A stretch of DNA of 64,000 nt. It comes from Astropecten irregularis (Eukaryota > Echinodermata > Asteroidea > Paxillosida > Astropectinidae). Positions within the stretch are counted from its first letter, which is position 1. Each line of letters starts with the position of its first letter. The notes under the pieces were generated by a model. That model worked only from the letters and a program-made list of their open reading frames with translations. It had not been told where the DNA came from and ran no database searches. Below, one piece after another: positions 52,901 through 61,390 of the stretch. The stretch covers positions 19,575,217 through 19,639,216 of the forward strand of contig OZ020246.1 of assembly GCA_963971285.1 (NCBI GenBank). The letters run 5' to 3'. The position numbers and the translations under genes are program-made.

Positions 52901-53042
52901 ATAGCCACTTACTGTTGCAGTCGTAATGCTGCCATATCTCGGCGAATTTAGACGCGTCGATCTTGAGGTTTCCCTTGGCAACGCCCGGGTATTTCACCAA
53001 GAAATTGTCGTAGTAGGACATTCTTCGCTGATCCGAAGCCAT
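34865..53042 (-). CDS. Calbindin-32-like six-EF-hand Ca2+-binding protein (calbindin/calretinin/secretagogin family), 11 coding exons
   Basis: Join of eleven minus-strand exons: 53042-52913, 44713-44640, 43853-43767, 41853-41767, 40880-40824, 39430-39353, 38566-38511, 37683-37626, 37130-37065, 35990-35895, 34981-34865. They total 906 nt, 301 residues plus TAA. All ten introns are GT-AG and the phases join without a break. EF-hand loops lie at about residues 41-52, 86-97, 132-143, 176-187, 230-241 and 282-293. Family hallmarks include LANILPTDENFILLFR after EF2 and KNKSGYITKHEL in EF3. The N-terminus (NFLVKYP...KFAEIWQHYD) and EF2 (FMESYDDAKDGRI) resemble insect calbindin-32 (Cbp53E), so I prefer that name over secretagogin, which is also close. 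The family is known as cytosolic Ca2+ buffers/sensors, often neuronal or neuroendocrine. No signal peptide or membrane segment is visible. Vertebrate calbindin and calretinin genes also have eleven coding exons. Loops 3, 4 and 6 look canonical; loops 1 (Gly at position 12), 2 (Ala at 3) and 5 (Gly at 3) do not. Confidence 0.93.
35020..35440. repeat. Diffuse TCCACYAAA-rich tract in intron 10
   Basis: More than a dozen TCCACTAA/TCCACCAA/CACCAAATCC words at irregular 15-40-bp spacing, not a clean tandem array. Confidence 0.6.
35895..35990 (-). CDS. Calbindin-32-like exon 10 (residues 232-263, rest of EF5)
   Basis: 96 nt, acceptor TTACAG, donor GTAATG. It encodes GKTGYLEGDEIDLFVKDLH then DYGNVGETDSFGQ. 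Joined to exon 9, loop 5 reads D-K-G-K-T-G-Y-L-E-G-D-E, with Gly instead of Asp/Asn at position 3. Confidence 0.92.
36525..36891 (-). mobile_element. Family A element, minus orientation, in intron 9
   Basis: CTAAAGGTACAGTAGAG at the left, TATTATACCTTTAA at the right. Contains TCAGGGTATGAAGATGGTGC and GTCCGATTGAGCTCAAAT. Confidence 0.8.
37065..37130 (-). CDS. Calbindin-32-like exon 9 (residues 210-231, EF5 entry helix)
   Basis: 66 nt, acceptor CTACAG, donor GTGAGT, phase 0. It encodes FSDVGEKERLKLLYEIFDHY then DK. The last two residues are positions 1-2 of loop 5, so an intron splits this loop too. Confidence 0.9.
37626..37683 (-). CDS. Calbindin-32-like exon 8 (residues 190-209, EF4-EF5 linker)
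   Basis: 58 nt, acceptor CTTCAG, donor GTGGGT, completes the split Arg codon. It encodes LLAIKTEENFLITSSRLSK, matching the LLPVxENFL element that follows EF4 in this family, with two extra residues before ENFL. Confidence 0.9.
38511..38566 (-). CDS. Calbindin-32-like exon 7 (residues 172-190, EF4)
   Basis: 56 nt, acceptor TTGTAG, donor GTAAGG, ends in phase 2 within an Arg codon. It encodes LKIFDKNNDGHLSLTEMA. Loop 4 keeps D1, N3, D5, G6, S9 and E12 and is canonical. Confidence 0.93.
38723..39164. mobile_element. Family E palindromic MITE, copy 2, in intron 6
   Basis: GGGGTGTCCCAGAAAAAACG at the left and TTTTTTTGGGACACTC at the right; ACACTGTGTCG pairs with CGACACAAAGTGT. Internal CCATGTCTTGGCTATCACCA and its inverse lie about 210 bp apart. 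It ends about 190 bp from exon 6. Confidence 0.8.
39353..39430 (-). CDS. Calbindin-32-like exon 6 (residues 146-171, EF3-EF4 linker)
   Basis: 78 nt, acceptor ACTCAG, donor GTAATG. It encodes DFIRDLLAQTGKTVPPEKI then QEYVQGM, matching the F-L-RDLL helix and the K..EY..-M linker helix of the family. Confidence 0.92.
40490..40655 (-). repeat. Dispersed GGGAGACA element, copy 2, in intron 5
   Basis: The reverse complement reads CAAATGGGGTATTAGGGAGA, then two more GGGAGACA/GAGAGACA words and TTTCGATGTC, as in 16985-17110. Confidence 0.6.
40824..40880 (-). CDS. Calbindin-32-like exon 5 (residues 127-145, EF3)
   Basis: 57 nt, acceptor TTTCAG, donor GTAAGT. It encodes LWKKYDKNKSGYITKHELG. Loop 3 has D1, N3, S5, G6, Y7, I8, T9 and E12 in canonical places and should bind Ca2+. 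Confidence 0.93.
41536..41625. repeat. Short CCGGCT-type inverted repeat in intron 4
   Basis: GGGGCCTTTTCGAAGCC opens it and GGCTTACTCG closes it; CGGCTTGCTTGG pairs with CCAAGCAGG...CAAGCCGAGG. Resembles a family C element with its interior deleted. Confidence 0.45.
41767..41853 (-). CDS. Calbindin-32-like exon 4 (residues 98-126, EF2-EF3 linker)
   Basis: 87 nt, acceptor TCTCAG, donor GTGCGT, phase 0 at both ends. It encodes LANILPTDENFILLFR, the best conserved stretch of this family between EF2 and EF3, then LSENLHSSVELMS. Confidence 0.93.
41938..42025 (+). repeat. tRNA-derived SINE head (or tRNA pseudogene)
   Basis: GGTAGCTCAGTTGGTATATA is a D-arm/A box and CCAGGTTCGAATCCCG a T-arm/B box; the anticodon stem does not pair well and no acceptor stem closes. 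It lies in the intron just upstream of exon 4 and shares GGTCCCAGGTTCGAA with the copy at 54685. Confidence 0.6.
43400..43700 (+). pseudogene. Possible 3' remnant of a non-LTR retrotransposon ORF2
   Basis: The frame around 43530-43590 reads TILHTFKKQLKTYIFPLAF, like the FKKxLKTxLF tail of CR1/L2-type reverse transcriptase ORFs. Upstream sequence is broken by stops and no catalytic motif is present. Weak call. Confidence 0.3.
43767..43853 (-). CDS. Calbindin-32-like exon 3 (residues 69-97, EF2)
   Basis: 87 nt, phase 0 at both ends, acceptor TTTAG, donor GTGAGT. It encodes ITPEVVNDLKECFMESYD then the loop DDAKDGRIAITE (86-97). Position 3 of the loop is Ala instead of Asp/Asn and position 9 is Ala, so side-chain ligands are missing although Glu12 is kept. 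Confidence 0.92.
44330..44500. mobile_element. Inverted-arm element with GCGTTGCAAACTCTTGG ends
   Basis: ACCAAGAAATTGCAACGCGT (44361-44380) pairs with ACGCGTTGCAAACTCTTGGT (44456-44475), flanked by GCGATT/AATCGC. One arm matches single copies at 1281 and 61358. In intron 2, about 140 bp from exon 2. Confidence 0.6.
44640..44713 (-). CDS. Calbindin-32-like exon 2 (residues 44-68, end of EF1)
   Basis: 74 nt, acceptor CTGCAG, donor GTGAGT. It encodes NSGYIDDEGLDKFFRDLL followed by NATTCAS. This completes loop 1 as D-C-N-N-S-G-Y-I-D-D-E-G; position 12, normally Glu, is Gly, so calcium binding by this loop is doubtful. Confidence 0.9.
45211..45400 (+). mobile_element. Family C element in intron 1
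   Basis: GGGCCTTTACGAAACGGAGG, CAGGCTCAGACTCAGG, then CTTCCGAACCGCAGCC and AAAAGCCTCTATTTTGATA; the right GGAGCC block is missing. Confidence 0.7.
45525..45871 (+). mobile_element. Family A element in intron 1
   Basis: GACAGAACAGCACTCAAAAC, GAGCTCAATCGGACATCTG, AACGGTATGTTTCTACCA, right end GGCCTTTAA; left TTAA eroded. Confidence 0.78.
46753..47117 (+). mobile_element. Family B element in intron 1
   Basis: TTAAAGGTAATATCATGC to GATAGTACCTTTAA, with TTAA at both ends, about 365 bp and full length. Confidence 0.82.
48108..48165 (+). repeat. Family B/A right-end fragment
   Basis: GTGTAAGTTATAGGTAAAC then TACCAAAGTATGATG and ATCTTTAA. Confidence 0.6.
49257..49581 (+). mobile_element. Family A element in intron 1
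   Basis: TTAAAGGTATGGGCC to CACTGTACCTTTAA, TTAA at both ends; ACAGAACAGCACTCAAAC and TTCTGGATAAATACACGG inside. Confidence 0.82.
50182..50205. repeat. 24-bp perfect palindrome of TGCA units
   Basis: Alternating GCAT repeats flanked by CGTG and CACG. Perfect dyad, alternating purine/pyrimidine. Confidence 0.8.
51248..51626 (-). mobile_element. tRNA-derived SINE with (ATT)n tail
   Basis: On the minus strand the head GTGCCGTGGCCTAGTAG is an A box and ATAGGTTCGAATCC a B box. A body follows with CTTGGGCAAGATGC and CTCCTCTTCACCCAGGTATA, and a tail of ATT triplets (plus strand TAATAATAA at 51249-51268). Similar tRNA-headed SINEs with a CCTTGGGCAAG body are common in marine invertebrates. Confidence 0.8.
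52913..53042 (-). CDS. Calbindin-32-like exon 1 (residues 1-43, first half of EF1)
   Basis: 130 nt, starts MASDQRRMSYYDNFLVKY and ends in the EF1 loop (YDCN plus one base). The donor is GTAAGT at 52912-52907. The ATG at 53042 sits in GCCATGG, a near-ideal context. The frame stays open upstream with an in-frame Met at 53099, which would add 19 residues (MLIFFGKDLGSFWLDLSVA). I chose the inner ATG for its context and because the family begins near this point. The intron splits the EF1 loop in phase 1. Confidence 0.9.
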
Positions 53043-53048
53043 GGCGAC
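53039..53048 (-). promoter_or_regulatory. Strong translation-start context for the calbindin-32-like ORF
   Basis: On the minus strand the bases are GTCGCCATGG, with purine at -3 and G at +4. This decides the start codon at 53042. I could not identify a TATA box or transcription start upstream (53049-53300); a non-coding 5' exon further up cannot be excluded. Confidence 0.6.
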
Positions 53049-53552
53049 AGAAAGATCGAGCCAAAAACTCCCCAAATCCTTTCCGAAAAATATAAGCAAT
53101 CCGCGGTGGGATGGGATGGGGGGCTAACTGGACTCACGGTACGGACGCTTCGAGTGAACTGATGCGGATGCGAGAGGAGAGTAGACCGTATAGTGGTTGT
53201 GTGTGGGAGAATGTGTATGGATGTAGCACGGCGCGCACTGTACAGCCAGCATAGACGAAGCAACCTACCCGTGGTATAATGTCATGTGTATGGTGACCAT
53301 CCCGATTGGAAGGCTGACTGTACTGTACATATATTTATATTGCATGAGGATGGTCTCGCTTGGCGTACCAGCTAATATTCCAGCTGGATGATTTTTCCCT
53401 TTTCTTTTTGAAACCCTGGTGGGATCATTAAAAAGCTCCCCAGGTCTGCAATTACCAGCGGGATACTGTAATAGCAACTGGTAATGTTGCAGTCACAGTA
53501 TTGCAAAAACATAAGTTTTGAAACCTCAAGGTTACGTTCTAAGCTGTGTTTT

Positions 53553-53914
53553 TTAAAGGTATAATACATGATTGGTAAAAATCATAGAACAGCATTCACA
53601 CTTTGTCTGATCCAGCATGTACATGAAATAATGATAAACCTGTGAATATTTGAGCTGAATCGGATATCTGAGTCACGAAAAAAATAACGAAAACCAGACT
53701 AATTTTTTCTTATAAAACAAACAGAAAGGTTTTGATATTACCCCAAGAAAACTTTTTGGGTCTCTGTTTGACTAATTTCTGGATAAATACACAATTTCCA
53801 CCAGAAATATTTAAACGGTATGTTTCTACCAACACCATCTTCATACTCTGAAAGTTATACGTAAATCTGTGAACATTTCTGTTTGGGTATACCAATCCTG
53901 TACTTTACCTTTAA
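53553..53914 (+). mobile_element. Family A element abutting a family B element
   Basis: TTAAAGGTATAATAC to ACTTTACCTTTAA. Its right TTAA (53911-53914) is also the left TTAA of the next element. Confidence 0.85.
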
Positions 53915-54277
53915 AGGTAGTATCATACTTTGGTAAGAGACCAAAACTGACATGTTCACAGATTTACGTATAACTTACTGGGTATGAAGATGGTGGTGAT
54001 AGAAACATATCGTTAAAATGTTTCCGCCTGAAATGGTGTATTTATCCAGAAATTAGTAAAACAACGACCGAAAATCTTTTTGATCTTTTAAAAGATCAAA
54101 AATAAAAGAGAAAAGACTTAAGAAATACTGTGGCTGTTTTTCACTGTTTTCTCAAAAAGTGGGCACCGTATGGGACTGAAATTTTCACAGATGACTGTGA
54201 CTGTATATCTGTCTTGATATTTTTGCCCATTAATCTGTATTTCTTTGATAAAAACCAAAGTATGACATTACCTTTAA
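53911..54277 (-). mobile_element. Family B element sharing a TTAA with its neighbour
   Basis: TTAAAGGTAGTATCATACTT to GACATTACCTTTAA, minus orientation, full length with all modules. Confidence 0.85.
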
Positions 54278-56819
54278 GTCGATGCAAAACATAGGCCATT
54301 ACACATGCAGATACGAAGGTATTAATATGTATTCACAGAGCAATTCAACCTGTTTGAATTCAATACCCCGTCACTACCCTGGACTAATTTTTGTCCAGCT
54401 CTTTCACACCTTGGGGAATCCGAGCTTATAAGTGCCGAATTTGTTATTCATTTTTAATTTTTTGTTCTTGTCAGCCTTGGCTAAAATGCACGGTAGCTCT
54501 TGAGCAACACGATACCGTGCAATCCACCTGAGTCAAAGCAGCTGAGACGAAAAAGACGGAGCCGACAGGCTCTTCAGACTCAAGATGCTCCCCAAGACGG
54601 TCACTAACACGAATGGTCAACATAAATCAGGTTTTCTTAGCATTTCGGGACAGGATTGACAACATCGGGCTATGCGCTTCTGCGATGGTAGAACGCTGGT
54701 ACAGAGGTCCCAGGTTCGAACCCACTACAGTGAGTTTAAAGCAGAGTACACACTGTCACCAATTTCGACAACAATCTCGGTAACATGTTGCCCAGTTATA
54801 TGCTCTGTGTACACTGACCCAACATTTTCAGCAACAACGTTCGTACCGAAAATGTTGACAGTGTACATTCTGCTTAACTCTCTGTGGTTTATTTGTGTTA
54901 TAGTTATGATATTACCAAGAAGCTTCATTTTCAGGGACGGATCCCCATTAACATCGACCACCTGGCGTATCCGCCTATAGCTTCACCTGTTGATTAATAT
55001 TGCTGGTATATCTAGAATTGTTATTAATTATTTGGGTATAGCGGTGTGGATGACAATATGTTTATGGCTTCTGAGAACAACAGAAAATGGAAAAAGGCTC
55101 CAGCTTCGCCATGTATCTCAAGCCCTTCATTTCATTTAGGACAGAAAAATGGCGGTAGCAAAATAAATCCCAAGCCTATACCTCACGCCTAATTTCATAT
55201 ATTAACGGCCCATAGAAAACAATGGCTGACTTGGTGATAAAACATGCATGATGGCGAACCAGTTGGGTCTGTTGTATAGTCCTGTTGGAAGGCAGAGGGA
55301 ATAATAATATGCACACATAATCGTACACATTTAGTGCAAAATATGATAATTGCGCTGCAGTGTCAGAATGTTCAATATTGAGCTTTGAGTAACCACGAAT
55401 GACCATGAAAGAAAGAAAGACGTGTCTTATTGGAAACAATAACAATGTCAGTGTTAGGTATTCAGTGTGTAGGTATTAATCTCTCAGTGAAATATTGACG
55501 CTATATCTGTTGGCGTTTCTAGAAATTACGCCAAAGTACGGCGAGGTTATTTATCTATTGTTCATCTTTTCTATTCTATTTTATAAATGACTGTTTGTGT
55601 TCTTCGTTTGTGCTTTAATTGGAACACGTGATGCTCCAATATAATGCAGTTACCAAGTACTGACTGTGGAAAAACCCTCTCAATTTCATTCGTTTGTAAA
55701 CAGACTATGGCTTTCTTTTAAATCGTCGTACATGTACCAATTTATCAACACTATTGCATGGCATATGCTGTCTGAGAATTTCCCTAATTTCCCATTCAAG
55801 GAAAAAAGCAGATGAGATAGATAAGTATGGATTCATTTGCTCGAAAGCGTCGTTTATCATGAAAATGTCTCTCTTTTCAGGGGGAGTTTGACACTTTTTC
55901 CACCCTGGTAAAACTGGTTGTGTCTTGCTTTGTAGTAGCGCAGTTGATGGAACGGTAATTGTGATGCATCATGTCGATAATTAATTGCTACTTTCAACAT
56001 CACACAGGCAATTTGTAATCGTTTTATCTTCTCTCTCTTTCTGTTTCTGCGAGTGCATAAATTAAGTATTGTGCAGTAGCACAATGCATGTCCATTAGGC
56101 CAGTGCAATCCGCACCATCTGACGAGCCTTGGTTAAAATCAATGGCATAGGAGTAATTATTGCGGCATATCGAGGCCATCGGTATAAAAAGTACATTGCC
56201 TCCATACAAAGGTCACGATACTAGTCACTGTTGCTGTATATTTTTTTTAGATAAAAACTGTTTTTCTGCATATAAGAGCTTTTATGTGCCGTTAAAAAGT
56301 ATACGTGCTTTTTGTAATGTTGCTGGTAACCAGCGAATTCCATTCTCATTGAATGTTTTCGTGTTTTTTTATCAATGGAAAGTAACCGGATCCGTCGATG
56401 TTATGGCGTTACGATATAATATTGACTGAAAAAAAAACACACTTCGTTATACGAAAATCTCTTGAAAACAAACAAATGTAATGTCATCACTGATGATTGT
56501 ATTCTATATAGGTGAGAATAAGATTTTTTCAAAGATGAAATATTCGAAACAGAAATCGGCAGGCAGTTGTGTAGGGATTTGGATGAATAACTAGCTGTAT
56601 GTCGAGGAGATAAATGATGCACTATTTGAAATCATGCGTTAATGGATATCACATTCAAAACAATACAATTTGGGATTCTTACTACTAACGTGTCAATGTA
56701 TCATTTTGTACGTTTTTGAACATGAAATTTGATAAGCATGGATAGATGGGTATAGAACATGTCGGAATAAAGACAGTTTTCACTTCAGAAACAGCGATCT
56801 GATGATGAATAATTACTAT
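54278..56819. other. Gene-free stretch upstream of the calbindin-32-like gene
   Basis: Contains a SINE head (54672-54735). No supportable gene or promoter signature. Confidence 0.4.
54672..54735 (+). repeat. tRNA-derived SINE head fragment
   Basis: GATGGTAGAACGCTGGTACA (A-box side) and AGGTCCCAGGTTCGAACCC (B box). Same B-box flank as 41938. Confidence 0.5.
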
Positions 56820-57092
56820 GGGGGTTTACGGAAGGAGGTTCAGGCTCAGGCTCGGGTTCAGGTTCAGGTTCAGGCTCAGGCTCAGGCTCCGGCTCCGGCT
56901 CCGGCTCTGTCATCCACATGCTGAAAATATAGGTTTTGGTTTTTCATTGAAGCTGAAGCTCTGTTTTCCTTTTCAAACCAGAGAATCTACTTCCGAACCA
57001 CAACAATAAGCCTCTATTTTGATACCCGTTATTTTAGAATGGATTCATGAAATGGAGCCTGAGCCTGAGCCTCCATTTCGTTAACCCCCTAT
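56820..57092 (+). mobile_element. Family C element with expanded CAGGCT ends
   Basis: GGGGGTTTACGGAAGGAGG opens and CCATTTCGTTAACCCCC closes it. The left end carries about a dozen TCAGGC/TCCGGC units, the right GAGCCTGAGCCTGAGCC. Interior as in other family C copies. Confidence 0.78.
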
Positions 57093-58542
57093 AGGAGAAG
57101 AAATACTGGAATTTATGCTAAATTTATGAGCCTTTCATCGCGTGTTGGGAGAATGCTTGTCAGTTTCGATTATATCACATTAAAGTCGATTGGAAATAGG
57201 CCTATACTCATAGTGCATAGGAGGATAGACAAAACCTATGGGGCTCCTCATAATACCGGCCATCCCCAGCCAATCACATGTCTTCCCACGTCCAGGTATA
57301 TTGTGCGCATGCGTCAATACGATGGCCCCCTCCCATGGCAGCCGCCCTAATTCGTCACGAAAAGCTAGCGTGCCCGGATTGGTATAATATTATGAACATT
57401 GGACACCTGCTGTATTATGTCATAGTCAATCATTAATGCAATAGACTCCTCAATAATGAATCTCCTCATAATGAATGTACGTACACATTCACGATATCAC
57501 GTTCGTTGCACAGAATGATTTAATTATCTTACTGTGCATACCCCCCTGTCCCCAATTCCACTAATGAATGAGAACCTATTTGTCTTAAGGATGCTGAACA
57601 TAAACAATATAAGAGAGTCTATCGTTGTTGTCTCTGGTCTCAGCCTTCTCCGTCATGACCAATGAAACAGGCATCAGTCTTTGGAGACGTATTTCCTTTT
57701 ATAGAGAGATAGCGAGTTCTTCGTGTCATTTCTGATCAAGGTCTCCGACGCCTGCTTTCGGCTGGGTCGTGTGGAGCGATCGATCGAGGGACTACTCCTT
57801 CATTCTTGATGTCTGGTGAGCTTCCGTTGGAAGACTGACTCTGTCAAGGAGGGGGCCATTTGGACTGAGCTTCTTGATGAAAGCACAAACATTTGGCCTG
57901 CATGAATAATCTCCCTGTTTTATACCAGCCAAACTAACCTCCATGTAATATTCATTGCTTCTTGAAGTCTGCATCAAGGGGCCTAGCTGTCATAATTGCA
58001 TGGAGGAACTGATTTCATTCAGTAAGGCCTGACCAGCACTGGGTATGGTCAGGGATAACACGCGCTGTGTCGGAGATAAACACAATTGATTATTGGGCCT
58101 AAACCATACAAACAAAAACCTCAGTTTAGAGTTTGGGAAGCTGACTACGCTATGGATGAAAGATGCCATTCAAGGAAGATCCTCTGGGAACTGGGGTGCA
58201 TTGGCGCGTCTTGATATAGGAAAGCGTGACAAAAACCAGCTTGCAATGTGAAGCGACGAGATGAAACCGCTAGACATTGAGCATCATGTGAAAAGGGAAG
58301 GCCCAAACTTCAATCAGAAATATGATTTCTTGTTTTCCTCAGTTATAGGGGTGAGCACAGACTACAGATTCGTGATATAGGCCCTACGGGTATAATTCGT
58401 ATTCTGAAAGTTAGGATTTAAAAAAATGACACATCATCGCCCGGCCCACACATACCAAAGAAACCAATTGAGACTCACCTATTTTTTTCTATAGTTGAAA
58501 ATAACTTAGACGTAAGGCTATAATGACGGGAGTAGGTAAAAA

Positions 58543-58565
58543 AGTAGTAGTAGTAGTAATAGTGG
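58543..58565. repeat. (TAG)n microsatellite
   Basis: About seven units of AGT/TAG, one interrupted. Confidence 0.8.
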
Positions 58566-61264
58566 TTTTTTGTGGAGTTCACGCAGAAAAAACCCTATTA
58601 CTTTAGTTGAAAATAGTTTCTACAAAATCTTTGCAATCAAATGACTTAGGTCACCTTTGTACTTAAAAATGTGCAATGGTGCATTGACTTGAGTGTGTAT
58701 TTGCACCAATTAGACCTAGGCCTAAACGTGTAAGTTTTATACCTGAAATTATGGGACAGCAAGTTAGGTATAAGTTTCATCTTTAACGTGTCATCAGCAC
58801 GTCTGACAGTACACGATCGAGCCTGCAGGCGAATCTCATTTCATTAGGCTCCTCGGGTCTCGGTGGCCAAACTAGTTCAGGAGAACACGAACTTTACTGA
58901 TTTTTTTCTCTGGCATTGAAAGGGGCATCGAGGACAAGTCGTTGCAATTACGGTCACGTCAGCCGTTTTTTTTAAGCGGAGAGGGTCGCTGCCCGTGCCC
59001 GGCCCGGAATGCCGGCCATCGATCGCACGCGCTGGGTCAGCCGTTGGGCTAAAACAGTAAGCCTAAGGTGCCAACCTTACGGACGACCAAGCTATCTCTA
59101 CCCGACTTTAATCAAAGTAAAGCCCCTTGAGGCGTCACGACAGTGTGATGTTTCTACGGCTCTGTAGTCTGAGCGGGGCCTGCTGAACAGTACCCACAGT
59201 GTTGATGTGGATCCGCTTTACGGAAACTGTAATTAGCCTAGAAGACATAGCCGGCGAACGGAGTTAAAAACGGGGAGAGGAAGACATTTGGTCTCATCCC
59301 TGATTTAAAATTAAATTATTTATTTAATGTTTACTGCTTTTGACTTGTATCCGGCCATTAATGGCTGAGCATAACATTCACAAGGAGTTTTGGCTGGCAC
59401 ACTATTTTCATTTACCAATGTTTCTTGTCCTGAAGCATCTTTTAATGCTCGAGCAGCTCTTTAAAATTGGCCCCTGATCTGCTTAGGGTGCGTCTTATAC
59501 ACAATGCGTCTTCCTTGTGAGTCCGTCAGAAACAACCGAGTACATTTTGTCCCGTAAACTCAACATTCGTTTCTTTCACTGTAGAAATATCACAGGGACA
59601 TCATCTTGATTTCATTAAAACTTATGACCTACATTCAGGACACTCCGATATAACCTCACCTGTTCAGGAAAGGCTAGCAATCCATCGCTGGGATGAGAAG
59701 ACAATAATCTCGGGCTTCCTTTTCTTTCTTGTGCCCCGGCGCCGTAAATATTGATTGATTGCAATGGCCAGGATCATATCACATCGTAAAAGAGTGATTC
59801 AGGCAAGTTGCAAAGTCAGGTATATGACGCACCATCAACCAAAAGTTAAAGAGTTATATTGAGGCAAACGTGACCTATAGAAATGATTTGGTAAAACATT
59901 ACACCACCAGTTGAGTGAAAGGAACATATTCGGCCTAATAAATTCCATTGAGGAGGAAAAGGTCTATCAGAAAGCCTATACAACAATCCCAACTTTTCGT
60001 GCAACAAATCAATTGGGTTACTGCTCTCAGTTACCCAGATGACATCACAGTTTTGCTCATGAATATGGACATTCTAATAAGCATACAAACCAAAAAACCC
60101 CGAAACAGTGTGAGGAAGTGGGTAAAATCACAGGCCCGATAAAACAGTTGCTTTTGGACACATATTCAAGCCATAATATTCCTATTGCAGAGACCCTTTA
60201 AGTTGCTATGAAGCTGGGTTCTGTTTCACGAGTGTTTATGTGAAAATGACCGATTGCGTTTAGGTGCGGGTAGGTCTTCTCTATAAACATAGGCCTATAC
60301 TGCATCGCAGCTCCTCAGTCGCCGGCTTGTTTGCGCAGTGATGTAGATATTTATGTTGAAACATCCTTTATCTGACCATACGCCGCAGGGAATTGAAGAA
60401 AAGTAGGGAAATGGATGCTGCCACATGTTGTGGTCACGTGGGAAATCAGACGTGGCGATTCTTGTCACTTGGCGTCAGGCATGGGGGAAGATGATTGCAT
60501 GTTTACTCCTACTCTTGAGTTTATTTTTCTAAAAATGATTTTGTACCATCTCAGGATATATGAACATTGTTGATGGCAATCTAGACTCTGTTCAAATGTG
60601 ACAGACAAAATATGATGATATGAAATCGTAGCCCTATGGGTACGTTTTTGGTGCAATTTATTATATGTATCTAGGCCTATTGTGTTGTTCCTTATACTGA
60701 ATATGGGCATCACAAACGCTGCTTTTATTTAGAATCAAATTTATATACTAGTCCTACTTTAGCTGATGCCATTCATATATTTCCGTGGTTTTGCAAACGA
60801 TATTTTATGATGCACCAAAATATGACATGTACTAGCCCTAGTTCCGTTATACCATTCGGTTGTTTGGCATGCCGTTTCAAATTTCTGATAAATCAAATCA
60901 ATTTCGACTAGAGAAAAAACAAATAAGGGCTCGGAAAATTAATTATTGGGTAGAAAAAAAGAGACAAATGTAAACAGCGTGTAATTTGATTGGGACGCCA
61001 TAAAATACGTGGCGTCCGAATTTGTGCGACGGACCAATACACGAGGCTTCATTTATGCCCCAGTTTTTGTGTTTTTGCTTTTGTGCACGATTGGGTTTTT
61101 GTTCTTGATTAAATCAGACTTGTGCGCTTTTAGGTAGATGATTGGGAATATCAGGAATTTCCTTAGGTCGGTCCGGGCATGCACGGTACGCAGGCTGAGG
61201 GACTGTTGTGTTTTTTGTTTGTCGCGAAATAATTGGTCAGCTGAGACGGGAAATTTGGGACGCA

Positions 61265-61285
61265 GGGGGGGGGGGGGGGGGGGGG
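61265..61285. repeat. Poly(G) run of about 21
   Basis: Uninterrupted G run; a common site of sequencing-length error. Confidence 0.85.
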
Positions 61286-61339
61286 TGGAACAAGATATTT
61301 TCGTCTTGTATTTTACCCGAGCGGGAGCTTGCAATACGG

Positions 61340-61390
61340 GAGATTCCAACTCGTGTGCCACCAAGAGTTTGCAATGCATTGGCGCACTAT
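61340..61390 (-). repeat. Copy of the GCGTTGCAAACTCTTGG element
   Basis: CACCAAGAGTTTGCAATGCA with GATTCCAAC before it, the reverse complement of 1281-1340. Confidence 0.5.

Larger units (their letters stand above)
44714..52912 (-). other. Large first intron (8.2 kb) of the calbindin-32-like gene
   Basis: Bounded by GTAAGT and CTGCAG. It holds family C (45211), family A (45525, 49257), family B (46753, 48108), a 24-bp palindrome (50182) and a tRNA-derived SINE (51248). No coding exon is visible in it. In many animal genes the long first intron carries enhancers, but I see no specific motif cluster. Confidence 0.7.
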
